Virus record (IMG/VR): IMGVR_UViG_3300030098_001480
Coordinates: 1-40,196 of that record
Source: a virus
DNA length: 40,196 nt
Strand: one strand, 5' to 3'
This document shows, piece after piece, positions 27,901-36,036 of this stretch (its first letter is position 1; every line of letters begins with the position of its first letter). The notes below the pieces were generated by a model that was not told the origin of the DNA, did no database searches, and saw nothing but the letters and a program-made list of their open reading frames with translations. A program made the translations under genes and the position numbers.

Positions 27901-28082
27901 TTATACTCCTTGAAGGTGAGGGCAAAGGATAAAAAAATAAAAAACTTTGCCCTCGGTCATGTTCAGAAAGGTGCTAGTCTCTCCTAGCCGTCACACCACT
28001 TCCTATCTTTATCAGGTAAGGATCAAGTATTACATTCAATGAACTGCGAAGATAAATAGAGTAGTAATACTTGCGTTTCATT
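27901..28082 (-). ncRNA. Structured leader/intergenic RNA upstream of the oxygenase
   Basis: Three paired elements in 180 bases: CAAGTATTAC/GTAATACTTG (28024-28033 with 28064-28073), GCTAG/CTAGC around 27973-27988, and GAGGGCAAAG/CTTTGCCCTC (27918-27927 with 27945-27954, A/T-only loop). The last stem ends about 18 bases before the oxygenase start. It may be a regulatory 5' element or a terminator plus leader. Comparison with the glutamine riboswitch consensus failed. Confidence 0.5.
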
Positions 28083-28568
28083 CTAGGTGTCAGATGAACC
28101 CCCTTCGCTGTGGGGATTAGGTCTAAGGACTATTTCTTTTACAACAACGTCCTTAATCTCGAATTCGGCAAACGGAGGGATTGGCTTATAGTTTGGAGAC
28201 CCAGGAGGAAATGCTAGTAAGTCATCCCAATCTCTCTCGTCTACCCTTTTTTGCACTCTCTCTACGGCCTCCTGTAAAGTGTCATGCAAAACTTTGTAAT
28301 GTATTGTCTCTGTTCTTTGAACAGCTACATCATAATATTTTGGAAAATTGTTATCCGTAATAAAATCAGTGTCATTTTTTTTGGCTTTTAAGAAGGATAT
28401 AGCCTGTTGTAAACTTTCGTCTGCATGATCCTTCTCTGCATATTTAATTAAAATTGATATTGCTTCTTCATTTGTCATTCTATGTTCTCCTATATAAATA
28501 CATCCACACCATATGCACGAGCTACCATGATGCTCTGGGCAATAACAAAGTGGACATAAATCATTCAA
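28083..28568 (-). CDS. Zinc-finger protein with internal start (161 aa)
   Basis: The N-terminal 30 residues contain two Cys pairs in CPLCYCPEHHGSSCIWCGC, a probable zinc site. From residue 31 (MTNEEAISILIKYAEKDHAD) a helical region follows, then an alpha/beta part (VAVQRTETIHYKVLHDTLQE) and an acidic-basic C-terminus. A strong SD (AGGAGAA) lies just before Met31 at 28478, so a 131-residue form without the zinc finger may also be made. It overlaps the upstream gene by 8 bases. Function unknown. Confidence 0.65.
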   Translation of the reverse strand: MNDLCPLCYCPEHHGSSCIWCGCIYIGEHRMTNEEAISILIKYAEKDHADESLQQAISFLKAKKNDTDFITDNNFPKYYDVAVQRTETIHYKVLHDTLQEAVERVQKRVDERDWDDLLAFPPGSPNYKPIPPFAEFEIKDVVVKEIVLRPNPHSEGGSSDT

Positions 28569-28707
28569 TGTTTCTCTTCTTACACTCTTGCATCGTCAAA
28601 AACTCTATGACTTTACCTACAGATCTAAAGTCATTAGCTCCTAATTTCTTTAACAGTTGCCAAACATCTAATTTAACTGCAACTGATTTATATTTTAAAG
28701 CATTCAT
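28561..28707 (-). CDS. Ribbon-helix-helix-like miniprotein (48 aa)
   Basis: ATG at 28707 with SD AGGAG. The sequence MNALKYKSVAVKLDVWQLLK, KLGANDFRSVGKVIEFLTM has the strand-helix-helix order of CopG/RHH repressors (SVAVKLD strand, VWQLLKKLG helix, SVGKVIEFL helix). It likely binds DNA as a dimer. Its stop overlaps the next start (8 bases). Confidence 0.6.
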   Translation of the reverse strand: MNALKYKSVAVKLDVWQLLKKLGANDFRSVGKVIEFLTMQECKKRNIE

Positions 28708-28717
28708 TATCTTTCTC

Positions 28718-28819
28718 CTAAAAAAGTATGGTAAATACAGCTATAGCAATTAAAATTTGCTTCCAAAATATAGCTAGAAATACTAGCACTATAAATATAT
28801 TTAACCAATGTATGCCCAT
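28718..28819 (-). CDS. 33-aa hydrophobic miniprotein (uncertain)
   Basis: ATG at 28819 gives a single membrane segment (WLNIFIVLVFLAIFWKQILI) with few charges. The stop overlaps the SD of the RHH gene. However, the promoter at 28820-28848 would start RNA inside this frame, so it could only be translated from a longer transcript. Given this conflict it may be noncoding. Confidence 0.35.
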   Translation of the reverse strand: MGIHWLNIFIVLVFLAIFWKQILIAIAVFTILF

Positions 28820-28848
28820 AATTTAAACAATTATATGGGATTTGTCAA
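28820..28848 (-). promoter_or_regulatory. Sigma70-type promoter, TTGACA-17-TAAATT
   Basis: A perfect -35, a 17-base spacer and TAAATT followed directly by ATGGGC, the same '-10 then ATGGG' context as the pair at 36.0 kb. It lies at the end of the 62-residue zinc ribbon gene and would drive the RHH and zinc-finger genes. Confidence 0.65.
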
Positions 28849-29033
28849 TGAATTGTATCATTTTTTGGATCCTCTTCTTCATATTCTATAGTAAATTCAA
28901 TGTGAAATGTGCTTCCACAATTAGGACATGAATATACCTTTTTGCCATCTTCTTTTTCTTGTTCATCTACTGGTATCACAATATCTTTACAATTGTAACA
29001 CTCAGCAGTTACGTGCTTTTTAGTGTCCCCCAT
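28845..29033 (-). CDS. Zinc ribbon protein (62 aa)
   Basis: Two CxxC knuckles, CYNCKD at about 12-15 and CPNCGS at about 36-39, separated by a charged linker, form a classic zinc ribbon. The C-terminus is acidic. The gene overlaps the 3' end of the DNA polymerase gene by 25 bases. It may bind nucleic acid or a protein of the replication complex. Confidence 0.7.
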   Translation of the reverse strand: MGDTKKHVTAECYNCKDIVIPVDEQEKEDGKKVYSCPNCGSTFHIEFTIEYEEEDPKNDTIH

Positions 29034-30883
29034 GACTCTCCTATCTTTGGATCTACCTTACTTGGCACCTCTAAATCAATACAATTTTCCATAATCTCTT
29101 TAATTTGTTTGACTTGATCCATATCTTCACACGAACAATTTAGCTCATCATGCACCTGTATGTGTGGTGTAATACCCGCTTTGTATACTTCAATCATAGC
29201 CTTTTTTGTTTGATCAGCCGCACTACCTTGTATAAGTTTGTTTAGTGCCTTGTATGTAAATGCTCTTTTAAGATTGCTACCATATTTTCTTAAGGCTTCA
29301 TCACGTGGTAATGGTTTATGCACACCCCATTTAGTTGGTTCATACAAATCAAAATGACAAATACGTCCGAGTATAGTTCTGACCTGACCATTATCATTAG
29401 CTGACTTACTTGCTAAACTCATTAACTGTTTAACAAATGGCACACGAGCGTGATATTTTTCAAATAATTCTTTTGTATCATCTTCGCCTAGTCCTAACTC
29501 ACTTCCTAATTTTTTCTGACCCATACCATAAAACAATCCTAAGTTCATAGTTTTAGCTGTCTTACGGTCAATACCTGCCATTTCAGCAGCTATCTGATGA
29601 AAGTCTGTGTCTGTTTTATCTTGATAAGAATGTACAAACTCATCTGCACCTGACAATCCACCATGTGTTAAAGCAGCAAAATGTACAACTAATCTAGGCT
29701 CTTGTTGTGAATAATCAAAACTACCCCACATATGATTACCTTCTGGTATAAATAATGACCTGATCATTGGTCCAATGTTCTCGTTCCGTGCTGGTATCTG
29801 CTGTAAATTAGGATTCGACATGCTTAATCTACCTGTAATTGTACCGCCTTGATCTGACTTTAATTGATTAATCTCACCATGTATACGACCATTCTGTTCG
29901 TGTTTTAATAATGAGTCTATAAAAGTAGATCTAGCCTTAAACAATTCCCTTGATTCTACTATCTTTTTTGACAAAGGATCTTGTAATGTTGCTAAAAAAT
30001 TTTTATCAAAGGATGGCAAACCTGTAGGTGTTTTGTTATAAGGTATCTTTTTCTTGTCAAATGCTTTTGCTACAGACAGTGGTGCAAACACTTCTACTTC
30101 AAATCCTACATCTTTTTTAATTTCTAATAATAATTTTTTTTCTTTTGCAATTATTTGTTTTTTTAATTTATCTGCCTTATCTAAATCTACTCTTACACCT
30201 TTCCATTTCATCTCGACCAAGACAGGTAAAAGTTCTGACTCTAAATAAAATATGTGGTGCAACTCTTGTCTATTCATTTCTACTTTCAATGCTTGCCATA
30301 ATCTTAGTGTAAGATCTGCGTCCTGCTCTGCGTAGGGTCCGACATACTGATAAGGTAGTTTATACATTTCTGCCTTAGCATCGATCTGCCAAGCTTGTGC
30401 TGCTTCATATAATAAACTTTCATCTTTCTTTTCTTGAATGTAATCTTTAGCAACAGCGTTTAAGTTGTATTGACCTGGCATTCTGTTCTCATCAATCAAT
30501 GCTGCAGCTATCATCGTATCAATTATCCTACCCTTAACATTGATACCCCATCTCTTTAGCCACCCTATATCATAACTAGCATTGTGAAATATTTTATCGA
30601 CATCATTTTCAAAATATTTTTTTAAATGTTTCTTAAGTATTTCTTCTTCAAAGTTACCACCACCCTCGTGTCTTATTGGATAATAACCTTTGAACCCATC
30701 TACAGCCACAGCAATACCAACAACGTGACCTTTACCTGTAGCCCAGCCTGGTCCAGTGTCCTTGATTCCTGGGTCGTAAGTTTCTAAATCTATAGCTATC
30801 TCTTTGGCCTGTGATAAATCAGGCAAAGTTTGTGGTGGATTCCATTCTTTTGGTGGTTCAAACAGTGGTCTCTGGGTCGACAT
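29009..30883 (-). CDS. polA: DNA polymerase I, family A, with 3'-5' exonuclease (624 aa)
   Basis: Exonuclease: DLE at 32-34, NASYD at 101-105, and D in YAEQDADLT (about 184-192) give the DEDD set. Polymerase: TITGRLS (348-354), motif A FDYSQQEPR with D390, motif B RKTAKTMNLGLFYGMG (440-455), motif C VHDEL with D579. The residue that aligns with E. coli Phe762 is Leu448. No 5' nuclease domain is present. It should be the main replicase. It starts inside the end of the nuclease gene, in the operon with primase and helicase. Confidence 0.95.
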   Translation of the reverse strand: MSTQRPLFEPPKEWNPPQTLPDLSQAKEIAIDLETYDPGIKDTGPGWATGKGHVVGIAVAVDGFKGYYPIRHEGGGNFEEEILKKHLKKYFENDVDKIFHNASYDIGWLKRWGINVKGRIIDTMIAAALIDENRMPGQYNLNAVAKDYIQEKKDESLLYEAAQAWQIDAKAEMYKLPYQYVGPYAEQDADLTLRLWQALKVEMNRQELHHIFYLESELLPVLVEMKWKGVRVDLDKADKLKKQIIAKEKKLLLEIKKDVGFEVEVFAPLSVAKAFDKKKIPYNKTPTGLPSFDKNFLATLQDPLSKKIVESRELFKARSTFIDSLLKHEQNGRIHGEINQLKSDQGGTITGRLSMSNPNLQQIPARNENIGPMIRSLFIPEGNHMWGSFDYSQQEPRLVVHFAALTHGGLSGADEFVHSYQDKTDTDFHQIAAEMAGIDRKTAKTMNLGLFYGMGQKKLGSELGLGEDDTKELFEKYHARVPFVKQLMSLASKSANDNGQVRTILGRICHFDLYEPTKWGVHKPLPRDEALRKYGSNLKRAFTYKALNKLIQGSAADQTKKAMIEVYKAGITPHIQVHDELNCSCEDMDQVKQIKEIMENCIDLEVPSKVDPKIGESWGTLKST

Positions 30884-31139
30884 ACTCTATCTCAATATTC
30901 ATTTCTTGTTGTTTTTTTGTTTGCATTCTATTTATTCTTTGACCTGTTTGTTTGCCACTTTTACGAATTGATACAGTTTTTGCGTCTATAAGTTTACAGT
31001 TTCCCTTCTTATCTACAACTACTAAATCAAAAGGACTATGAGGACACATAGCCATGGCTACATAATATCCTTTTCTAATATATTTAGCAGCTATAGTTAA
31101 CTCACCCATAACGCCTTTTGCACTTTTAGATCTATTCAT
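30858..31139 (-). CDS. PD-(D/E)XK resolvase-like nuclease (93 aa)
   Basis: Start at ATG 31139 (MNRSKSAKGVMGELT), which overlaps the helicase stop; a TTG 15 bases earlier is possible. The E in GELTIAAKYI, then SPFDLVVVDKKGN (catalytic D) and KLIDAKTVSI (DxK), are the three parts of the archaeal Holliday-resolvase-like fold. It probably cuts branched or junction DNA. This is the second such nuclease here (see 23006). Confidence 0.75.
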   Translation of the reverse strand: MNRSKSAKGVMGELTIAAKYIRKGYYVAMAMCPHSPFDLVVVDKKGNCKLIDAKTVSIRKSGKQTGQRINRMQTKKQQEMNIEIEYVDPETTV

Positions 31140-32718
31140 GAAACATCTCTGCAAACTCTCTATCGGTATCTGATCTGACTAAATGTAAATTTTTCTTAGC
31201 TCTTGTTATACCAACATAAAATACTCTTCTTTCATTATCAGGATCTTTATAATAAGCCTCATCAGCTTTTCTTGGTAAGTCAGATAACAAAGCTACATTG
31301 TCAGCTTCACCACCTTTGGCACCATGTATCGTTGACAAATTTATCCGTGGTTCCTGATTCAATTTTTCATTTCTACGCAACAAAGACACTATATAAGTAA
31401 CCTCATGTGTTGGCATACGATCTAAAGCATGATGCCATATTCTATGTGCAGGAACTAACAAACCATGATACACACACAAATCTTCATAAGTAAAAAACGC
31501 CTCTGGATCTGCATGAATCAAACCTTTATGTCCATACTCAACACCTCGTCTTACTGTCATGTAATGATACATGGTCTTTGCTTCATCATACGATATAGCT
31601 TTTTTATGTTTAGCTAAATTAGTCCAAGCCAATATAGCTGTTAGTCTTTTTTTACTTACTGAGGGTTGACCATGTACAGAAAAATAAAAACCTTTAGTTT
31701 TCATTTCGTCTGCTATTTGATCTAAAGTATAATTATCTCTTGCCAAGACTAACCATTCACCTTTATCTCTTTGTATCTGTTGGTAAACAGAATTACGATT
31801 TACATGATGATTTACAGTGCCCCGATTTGTGCCCTCTGCATCTGCAATTATACCGTATTTAGTTACTCTAGTTTTAGGCATCCATACTTTAGGTATTCTA
31901 TTATCTACTTTATTAATTAAATTAACAGCTACTTTATGTATAGCTTCAGGTACCCTATGTGATTTATCAAGTATATATCTTTCACCCTGCAAGTTAATTA
32001 AATCACTGGGATTAGCACCAGCCCACTTAAATATAGATTGATCATCATCACCAGCAATATATATCTCTTTAGACTTATTCATAATTTTTTTTACCATCTC
32101 CCACTGTATAGGTAACAAATCCTGTGCCTCATCTATAATTAAAACATCAAGACCGGGTACAATATCATCACGATTAGATTTACTAAACTCTATGATCATA
32201 TCAGTAAAGTCATATAGTTTTCTTGTCTTTTTATATTCTGTAATACCATCGGATATATATTTAATTTTCATCCACCCACCTTCCATATGTGGCATCTCTT
32301 GATATTGTTGTTTTAAAGTTATGTTTCTAACTCTTGCCATGTCTATAACTTTAGCAAAAATATCGTCTTGCATTTGAAAACCATTGTTATCCATCTTACG
32401 ATTAGTATTAGATAGTTTTATACCTAGTAATTCTGATAATTCTTTGTAATGATTATCTTTCATAACATCATCTTTACTTAAACCTAATTGTTTAAATGCT
32501 AAACTATGTAAGGTTCTAAAATAATTAAAATCTTTTTTATCAAGATTAGTAAACTTTTTTATGGCCCTGGTCCGTGCCTCATTAGCAGCTTTTACTGTGT
32601 ACGCAAAGTATCCTATACGACTAGGTTTAATACCTTCCTCTAATTTTTTTTCTACTTTACGTAACAAATATTCTGTTTTACCTGTGCCTGGCGGTCCTAA
32701 AATAATTTTAGTAGACAT
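31132..32718 (-). CDS. UvrD/PcrA-like SF1 helicase (528 aa)
   Basis: All SF1A motifs are visible: Walker A GPPGTGKT (8-15), Ia AYTVKAANEAR, Ic TLHSLA (69-74), Walker B IIDEAQD (194-200), III GDDDQSIFKWAGA (223-235), STIHGAKGGEAD (V) and RRVFYVGITRAKKNLHL (VI) near the C-terminus. It would unwind DNA at the fork, with the primase encoded next to it. It is shorter than bacterial UvrD (about 720 residues). No DnaB-type helicase is seen. Confidence 0.95.
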   Translation of the reverse strand: MSTKIILGPPGTGKTEYLLRKVEKKLEEGIKPSRIGYFAYTVKAANEARTRAIKKFTNLDKKDFNYFRTLHSLAFKQLGLSKDDVMKDNHYKELSELLGIKLSNTNRKMDNNGFQMQDDIFAKVIDMARVRNITLKQQYQEMPHMEGGWMKIKYISDGITEYKKTRKLYDFTDMIIEFSKSNRDDIVPGLDVLIIDEAQDLLPIQWEMVKKIMNKSKEIYIAGDDDQSIFKWAGANPSDLINLQGERYILDKSHRVPEAIHKVAVNLINKVDNRIPKVWMPKTRVTKYGIIADAEGTNRGTVNHHVNRNSVYQQIQRDKGEWLVLARDNYTLDQIADEMKTKGFYFSVHGQPSVSKKRLTAILAWTNLAKHKKAISYDEAKTMYHYMTVRRGVEYGHKGLIHADPEAFFTYEDLCVYHGLLVPAHRIWHHALDRMPTHEVTYIVSLLRRNEKLNQEPRINLSTIHGAKGGEADNVALLSDLPRKADEAYYKDPDNERRVFYVGITRAKKNLHLVRSDTDREFAEMFHE

Positions 32719-34244
32719 TAGAATGGCACCTGCGGTTCTAAATTTGGTATTGGTAAGTCTGATTTATCACCCTCTTCTGGTCTAGGTATGTACCACAAAT
32801 GATAAACTTTACCTCTAATTTTTTTCTTAGTTGAGTCTCCGTTTAGTTCTCTTATTCTTGCACACATTTGTGTTGAGCTAAAATTACTAAATCTTTTTTT
32901 CGTTAAGTAATTTTCTAATGATGACAATCTGAAATAAGTTACCTGTTCATCCTCTGGTGACCATGCTTTATCAATTAGTATCTCGTCTATCGTCATAGCC
33001 TCACCTTGATCATTTAAAAAAGATTCTAAATAATTATCAAATCTACCTACCTTAGTAACTTCCTCTGGCATTTCTATTACCTCTACTAGCGCCAACAAAG
33101 ATTGTATTCTAGCATCCCAATCCTTTGCAGTCATTTTGTTTGGTAAAATATTTAGTGTGTTCATACATGCTTTTCTGAATTTACTTTGATCAAAGAACTC
33201 GTCTGTATTAATACACAGTCTTCTGCCATCTACATTTAAAAACCATACTGACTCGTCAGATTCATACTTGGTCAAATCTGTAACATCGTGATCATAATCT
33301 TGACCTATACCAAACTTGCGAGTCCTACATAACTGTGAGTTACATACAGAACACATGGGCTGATCTTTACATTTATACTGATATTCTTTTTTTTCGTGTT
33401 GATTTACTGTCTTTAAAACCTGTTTAGATAATAGTATCGGATCCATAAATGTGTGATTAAACTCATCTATTTTGTCTTGCCATTGATCTGGCCATTTTTT
33501 CTTAGCGTAGACTGCGTATTGATATAAAGTATTATCCCTTCCCCCCTCTGGTATTTTCTCATTCATTAAGTGTTCTAGACAGGGGGGACCGTCAAAAACA
33601 TTTGTATTCTTTTGTGTGGTTGATAACTCTTTTAGTTCTTGTTCTGTTAGTGCGAGTTTATTGTGAAGTGCGAAGAACTCTGTTATACTATAGGGTTTGC
33701 CATTATTATCTATCGCATATCTGTTATTAGATTCTTTGTGTGCACCAAAGTAAGGTAAGTTTAAAAAATTACCTGTGTCGCCTCTATCAGCACGTATCTC
33801 AATTTGTTTAGGAAATATTTCACAATTAGCAAAACCTAAAAAAGCTGCAAAGTCTGCTAACTTATCTCTCATTATAGATGCACTAACAGATTCTTTTGCA
33901 AATAAAAATATATGTGCACCACCAGATTTTGACCTACATACCACTAATGGCAGAGACTTCTTATTAATTTTTTGTACTAATTCTTTTAAATTTAAAGGAT
34001 ACATATCTACATCAATACAACCCCAATAACATTTAGAGTCATCCATGATAGGTATGATACCTAGGCTAGGATCTTTACCATCAAGATGATCCTGCCACAT
34101 TTGATCAGTAATCTGACCTTTTGTTATGTAAGCTTTACCGCCTTGCTTACCGTTTTCTTTTTGTTCACCAACACGATATTGACCATAGGCTCTGTCCAAG
34201 CCTCTAAAAATATTTTTAAATGTCGCAATATCGTACTCTAACAT
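32718..34244 (-). CDS. AEP-family primase, TOTE-type (508 aa)
   Basis: The N-terminal half has the AEP catalytic pattern: WGCIDVDMYP with DxD at 78-80, VVCRSKSGGAHIFLF with His111, and FLNLPYFGA near 180. This arrangement is typical of TOTE conflict system and related phage primases. A PriCT-like helical region follows (about 225-275), then a Cys cluster (CKDQPMCSVCNSQLC) and a C-terminal winged-helix-like part. It synthesises primers and may also polymerise. It lies directly upstream of the helicase (shared TAATG-type junction). Confidence 0.85.
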   Translation of the reverse strand: MLEYDIATFKNIFRGLDRAYGQYRVGEQKENGKQGGKAYITKGQITDQMWQDHLDGKDPSLGIIPIMDDSKCYWGCIDVDMYPLNLKELVQKINKKSLPLVVCRSKSGGAHIFLFAKESVSASIMRDKLADFAAFLGFANCEIFPKQIEIRADRGDTGNFLNLPYFGAHKESNNRYAIDNNGKPYSITEFFALHNKLALTEQELKELSTTQKNTNVFDGPPCLEHLMNEKIPEGGRDNTLYQYAVYAKKKWPDQWQDKIDEFNHTFMDPILLSKQVLKTVNQHEKKEYQYKCKDQPMCSVCNSQLCRTRKFGIGQDYDHDVTDLTKYESDESVWFLNVDGRRLCINTDEFFDQSKFRKACMNTLNILPNKMTAKDWDARIQSLLALVEVIEMPEEVTKVGRFDNYLESFLNDQGEAMTIDEILIDKAWSPEDEQVTYFRLSSLENYLTKKRFSNFSSTQMCARIRELNGDSTKKKIRGKVYHLWYIPRPEEGDKSDLPIPNLEPQVPF

Positions 34245-34262
34245 AACCTGACCTTGAATTTT

Positions 34263-34297
34263 TGTAGGGGCGAGGCGTGAAGATGCTCACCCCCACA
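34263..34297 (-). other. Intercistronic 12-bp hairpin between SSB-like gene and primase
   Basis: TGTGGGGGTGAG pairs with CTCGCCCCTACA on the minus strand (12 pairs, two G-U), loop of 11 bases. It is followed by A-rich rather than U-rich sequence, so it is unlikely to be a Rho-independent terminator. It may be an RNA processing site or stabiliser that sets primase levels. Confidence 0.6.
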
Positions 34298-34303
34298 ATA
34301 GAC

Positions 34304-35092
34304 TTAAAATGGATTTGGACTTCCAACAGTTTGATCTTGTTCTGGTTTAGCCGTAACTTCACCAGCAGCTATACTTTTATGAAACACTTTTGCTTCATTA
34401 TATAGTTGCATATCTGTAACAGGACCAAGTAAGTCTATCTCCCAACCGAACCATTTACCTTTTTCATTGTCTTCTTTTTTAACTTTTAAAGAATACATGT
34501 GGCTAAATGAAGGAGGATTAAAAGGACCTTTCGATCCAGGTACTCTGATGTTTAACATCATAGAGTTCCATTTCCTACTTTTTTTAAGTTGGGTTGCTTT
34601 CAATGTGATCAAAGCAGGACTGCCAACGCCTGTCTTTTGATCATAGAGAATTACAAAGTGGTTTGCATTAGTTTCTACGTAATTACCGTTTTCAAGATAA
34701 TCTCTATTATCTTCTTTATTCCTAGTTGTTTTTGATAAAATATCACTATTTGCATCATAAACATTAACTGGAGGTTGATTCTTACCTCTGACAGGTAGCC
34801 ATTCAGCATATTGTCTTTGATAAGCACACGGCACTACTACTATTCCCTCCTTTCCGTCATAAGCTTGACCTGTGACAGTATTAAATATCTGTCCCATTTT
34901 TAGATTGTCATCTTTATCAAGCTCTTCAGATCCATTCATTAAGATCTTAAGTCTTGGTGTGGCTAAGTCTTCATTAGTGAGACCACCTAGACCAGCACCA
35001 GCATCAGACTCTAGGTCTGTCATAGCTAAGACTGCATCCACTTTTTTTTCCACAACCTCTTGCTGAGGTTTCTTTTGTGCGTTATCCGTCAT
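34304..35092 (-). CDS. Candidate ssDNA-binding-like conserved protein (262 aa)
   Basis: Begins with a Gln/Lys-rich tail, then GAGLGGLTNEDLATPRLKIL (about 34-53) and beta strands GIVVVPCAYQRQYAEWLPVR, FVILYDQKTG and WFGWEIDLLGPV. This 'NEDLATPRLKIL..MS' type is frequent in marine phages beside replication genes and is sometimes predicted as an SSB-like OB-fold. No acidic C-terminal SSB tail is evident (ends TVGSPNPF). Most likely it takes part in DNA replication or recombination; the function is not proven. Confidence 0.5.
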   Translation of the reverse strand: MTDNAQKKPQQEVVEKKVDAVLAMTDLESDAGAGLGGLTNEDLATPRLKILMNGSEELDKDDNLKMGQIFNTVTGQAYDGKEGIVVVPCAYQRQYAEWLPVRGKNQPPVNVYDANSDILSKTTRNKEDNRDYLENGNYVETNANHFVILYDQKTGVGSPALITLKATQLKKSRKWNSMMLNIRVPGSKGPFNPPSFSHMYSLKVKKEDNEKGKWFGWEIDLLGPVTDMQLYNEAKVFHKSIAAGEVTAKPEQDQTVGSPNPF

Positions 35093-35115
35093 TCGTTTCT
35101 CCTTATTCGTTGTTA

Positions 35116-35667
35116 TTATTTTCGTTTCTGTACGAGTTTTGTTTTATTGGCTACGTACACACCAAATTCGTCTGGCAAAGACACACCTTTTTTGTGTTGC
35201 TCAGTTACGAATGCTTTCATGGTTTGATAGTGAACATCTTCTTTATCAGTGCTCACCATACCCAAATCTTGTATTGCAGCTTTAAGCTTTATTGCTTGTG
35301 CATCTTCACCCATAGCAAAAGCTACAGTGACATTACTTTTTACTAAATCACCATATCCGTTGTCCCTGAGCCATGCATAACAATACCCTCTATCTGCTAC
35401 TTTAATTCCTGGTCTTACCTCTTCGGTAATTTTTACTTCAGTGCCATTATCAAGCGTAATGCTTGATAAACCTTTTTCTGCTAAAAATTGTGGTATCTCC
35501 TCTTCAGATAATTTTCTTACACCTTCTTTTTTTTCTTTAAGTGTATCCTCAAGTTCTACAACTTCTTGCTCTGCTATTTCAAGTCGCTTACATTTATCAG
35601 CTAGGGCTTTTAATGAGGAATCATCGACATCAGAAAAGACATCATCTTCAAAGTTTATTTTCGTCAT
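35116..35667 (-). CDS. Conserved early protein with coiled coil (183 aa)
   Basis: Acidic N-terminus (DDVFSDVDDSSLKALADKCK), a coiled coil (EIAEQEVVELEDTLKEKKEG), then a compact alpha/beta part (GTEVKITEEVRPGIKVADRG, YAWLRDNGYGDLVKSNVTV). Marine phages often encode such a protein between replication genes, without known function. SD AAGGAGAAA before the ATG. A role in DNA metabolism is inferred by position. Confidence 0.65.
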   Translation of the reverse strand: MTKINFEDDVFSDVDDSSLKALADKCKRLEIAEQEVVELEDTLKEKKEGVRKLSEEEIPQFLAEKGLSSITLDNGTEVKITEEVRPGIKVADRGYCYAWLRDNGYGDLVKSNVTVAFAMGEDAQAIKLKAAIQDLGMVSTDKEDVHYQTMKAFVTEQHKKGVSLPDEFGVYVANKTKLVQKRK

Positions 35668-35980
35668 TCTTATTTCTCCTTATATCTATCTCAATAGGAT
35701 GATACTTCTCACGTTTTCTATCCCATTTAAGAACTTTATAATATCCCATATTTATATCAGATGCAACAGAACATGCAATACCAATTATTGAGGGATCACC
35801 AATTAATAATAAATAATCATCGTTAGAAAAATCCTTCAGTCCATCTTGCAACTGTTGCACGACAGAATCAGAACTTAATAATAATTGAAAACCTGGTGGT
35901 ATGAGGGGAACTAATTTACCATACTCCTCAGCACTGAGGATATCTTTATATGGCATCTCTTGTATAACGTAAACTGTCAT
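35648..35980 (-). CDS. Early hypothetical (110 aa)
   Basis: Start set at ATG 35980 (MTVYVIQEMPYKDILSAEEY) because the promoter at 36000-36027 would begin RNA at about 35993, inside a longer frame that opens at 35998. The intervening GGGAGAAG can serve as SD. The protein is a mixed alpha/beta with GKLVPLIPPGFQLLLSSDSV, LLIGDPSIIGIACSVASDI. First gene of the early minus-strand operon; function unknown, conserved in marine phages as I remember. Confidence 0.65.
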   Translation of the reverse strand: MTVYVIQEMPYKDILSAEEYGKLVPLIPPGFQLLLSSDSVVQQLQDGLKDFSNDDYLLLIGDPSIIGIACSVASDINMGYYKVLKWDRKREKYHPIEIDIRRNKNDENKL

Positions 35981-35999
35981 TCTATTTTCTTCTCCCATT

Positions 36000-36027
36000 A
36001 TTATACACTTGATTTATTTTTTTGCAA
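36000..36027 (-). promoter_or_regulatory. Early promoter (minus), TTGCAA-16-TATAAT
   Basis: TTGCAA, 16 bases, a perfect TATAAT, then AATGGGAG. It would drive the replication operon. It is physically interlocked with the plus-strand promoter at 36009-36036. Confidence 0.75.
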
Positions 36028-36036
36028 GTATATAAT
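36009..36036 (+). promoter_or_regulatory. Early promoter (plus), TTGATT-16-TATAAT
   Basis: TTGATT, 16 bases, a perfect TATAAT, then TATGGGATAC and an AAGGAG SD 8 bases before the SNF2 start. The plus and minus promoters share the same 38 bases, so only one polymerase can bind at a time. This may be a switch. Confidence 0.75.

Noticed and set aside
27955-28075. Glutamine riboswitch (glnA/Downstream-peptide type) before the oxygenase gene
   Set aside because: Only short fragments resemble the consensus (GTTCAT, GGAAGTGG, CTGAAC); the P2 and P3 stems and the GACGGAAGTAGG core do not fit.
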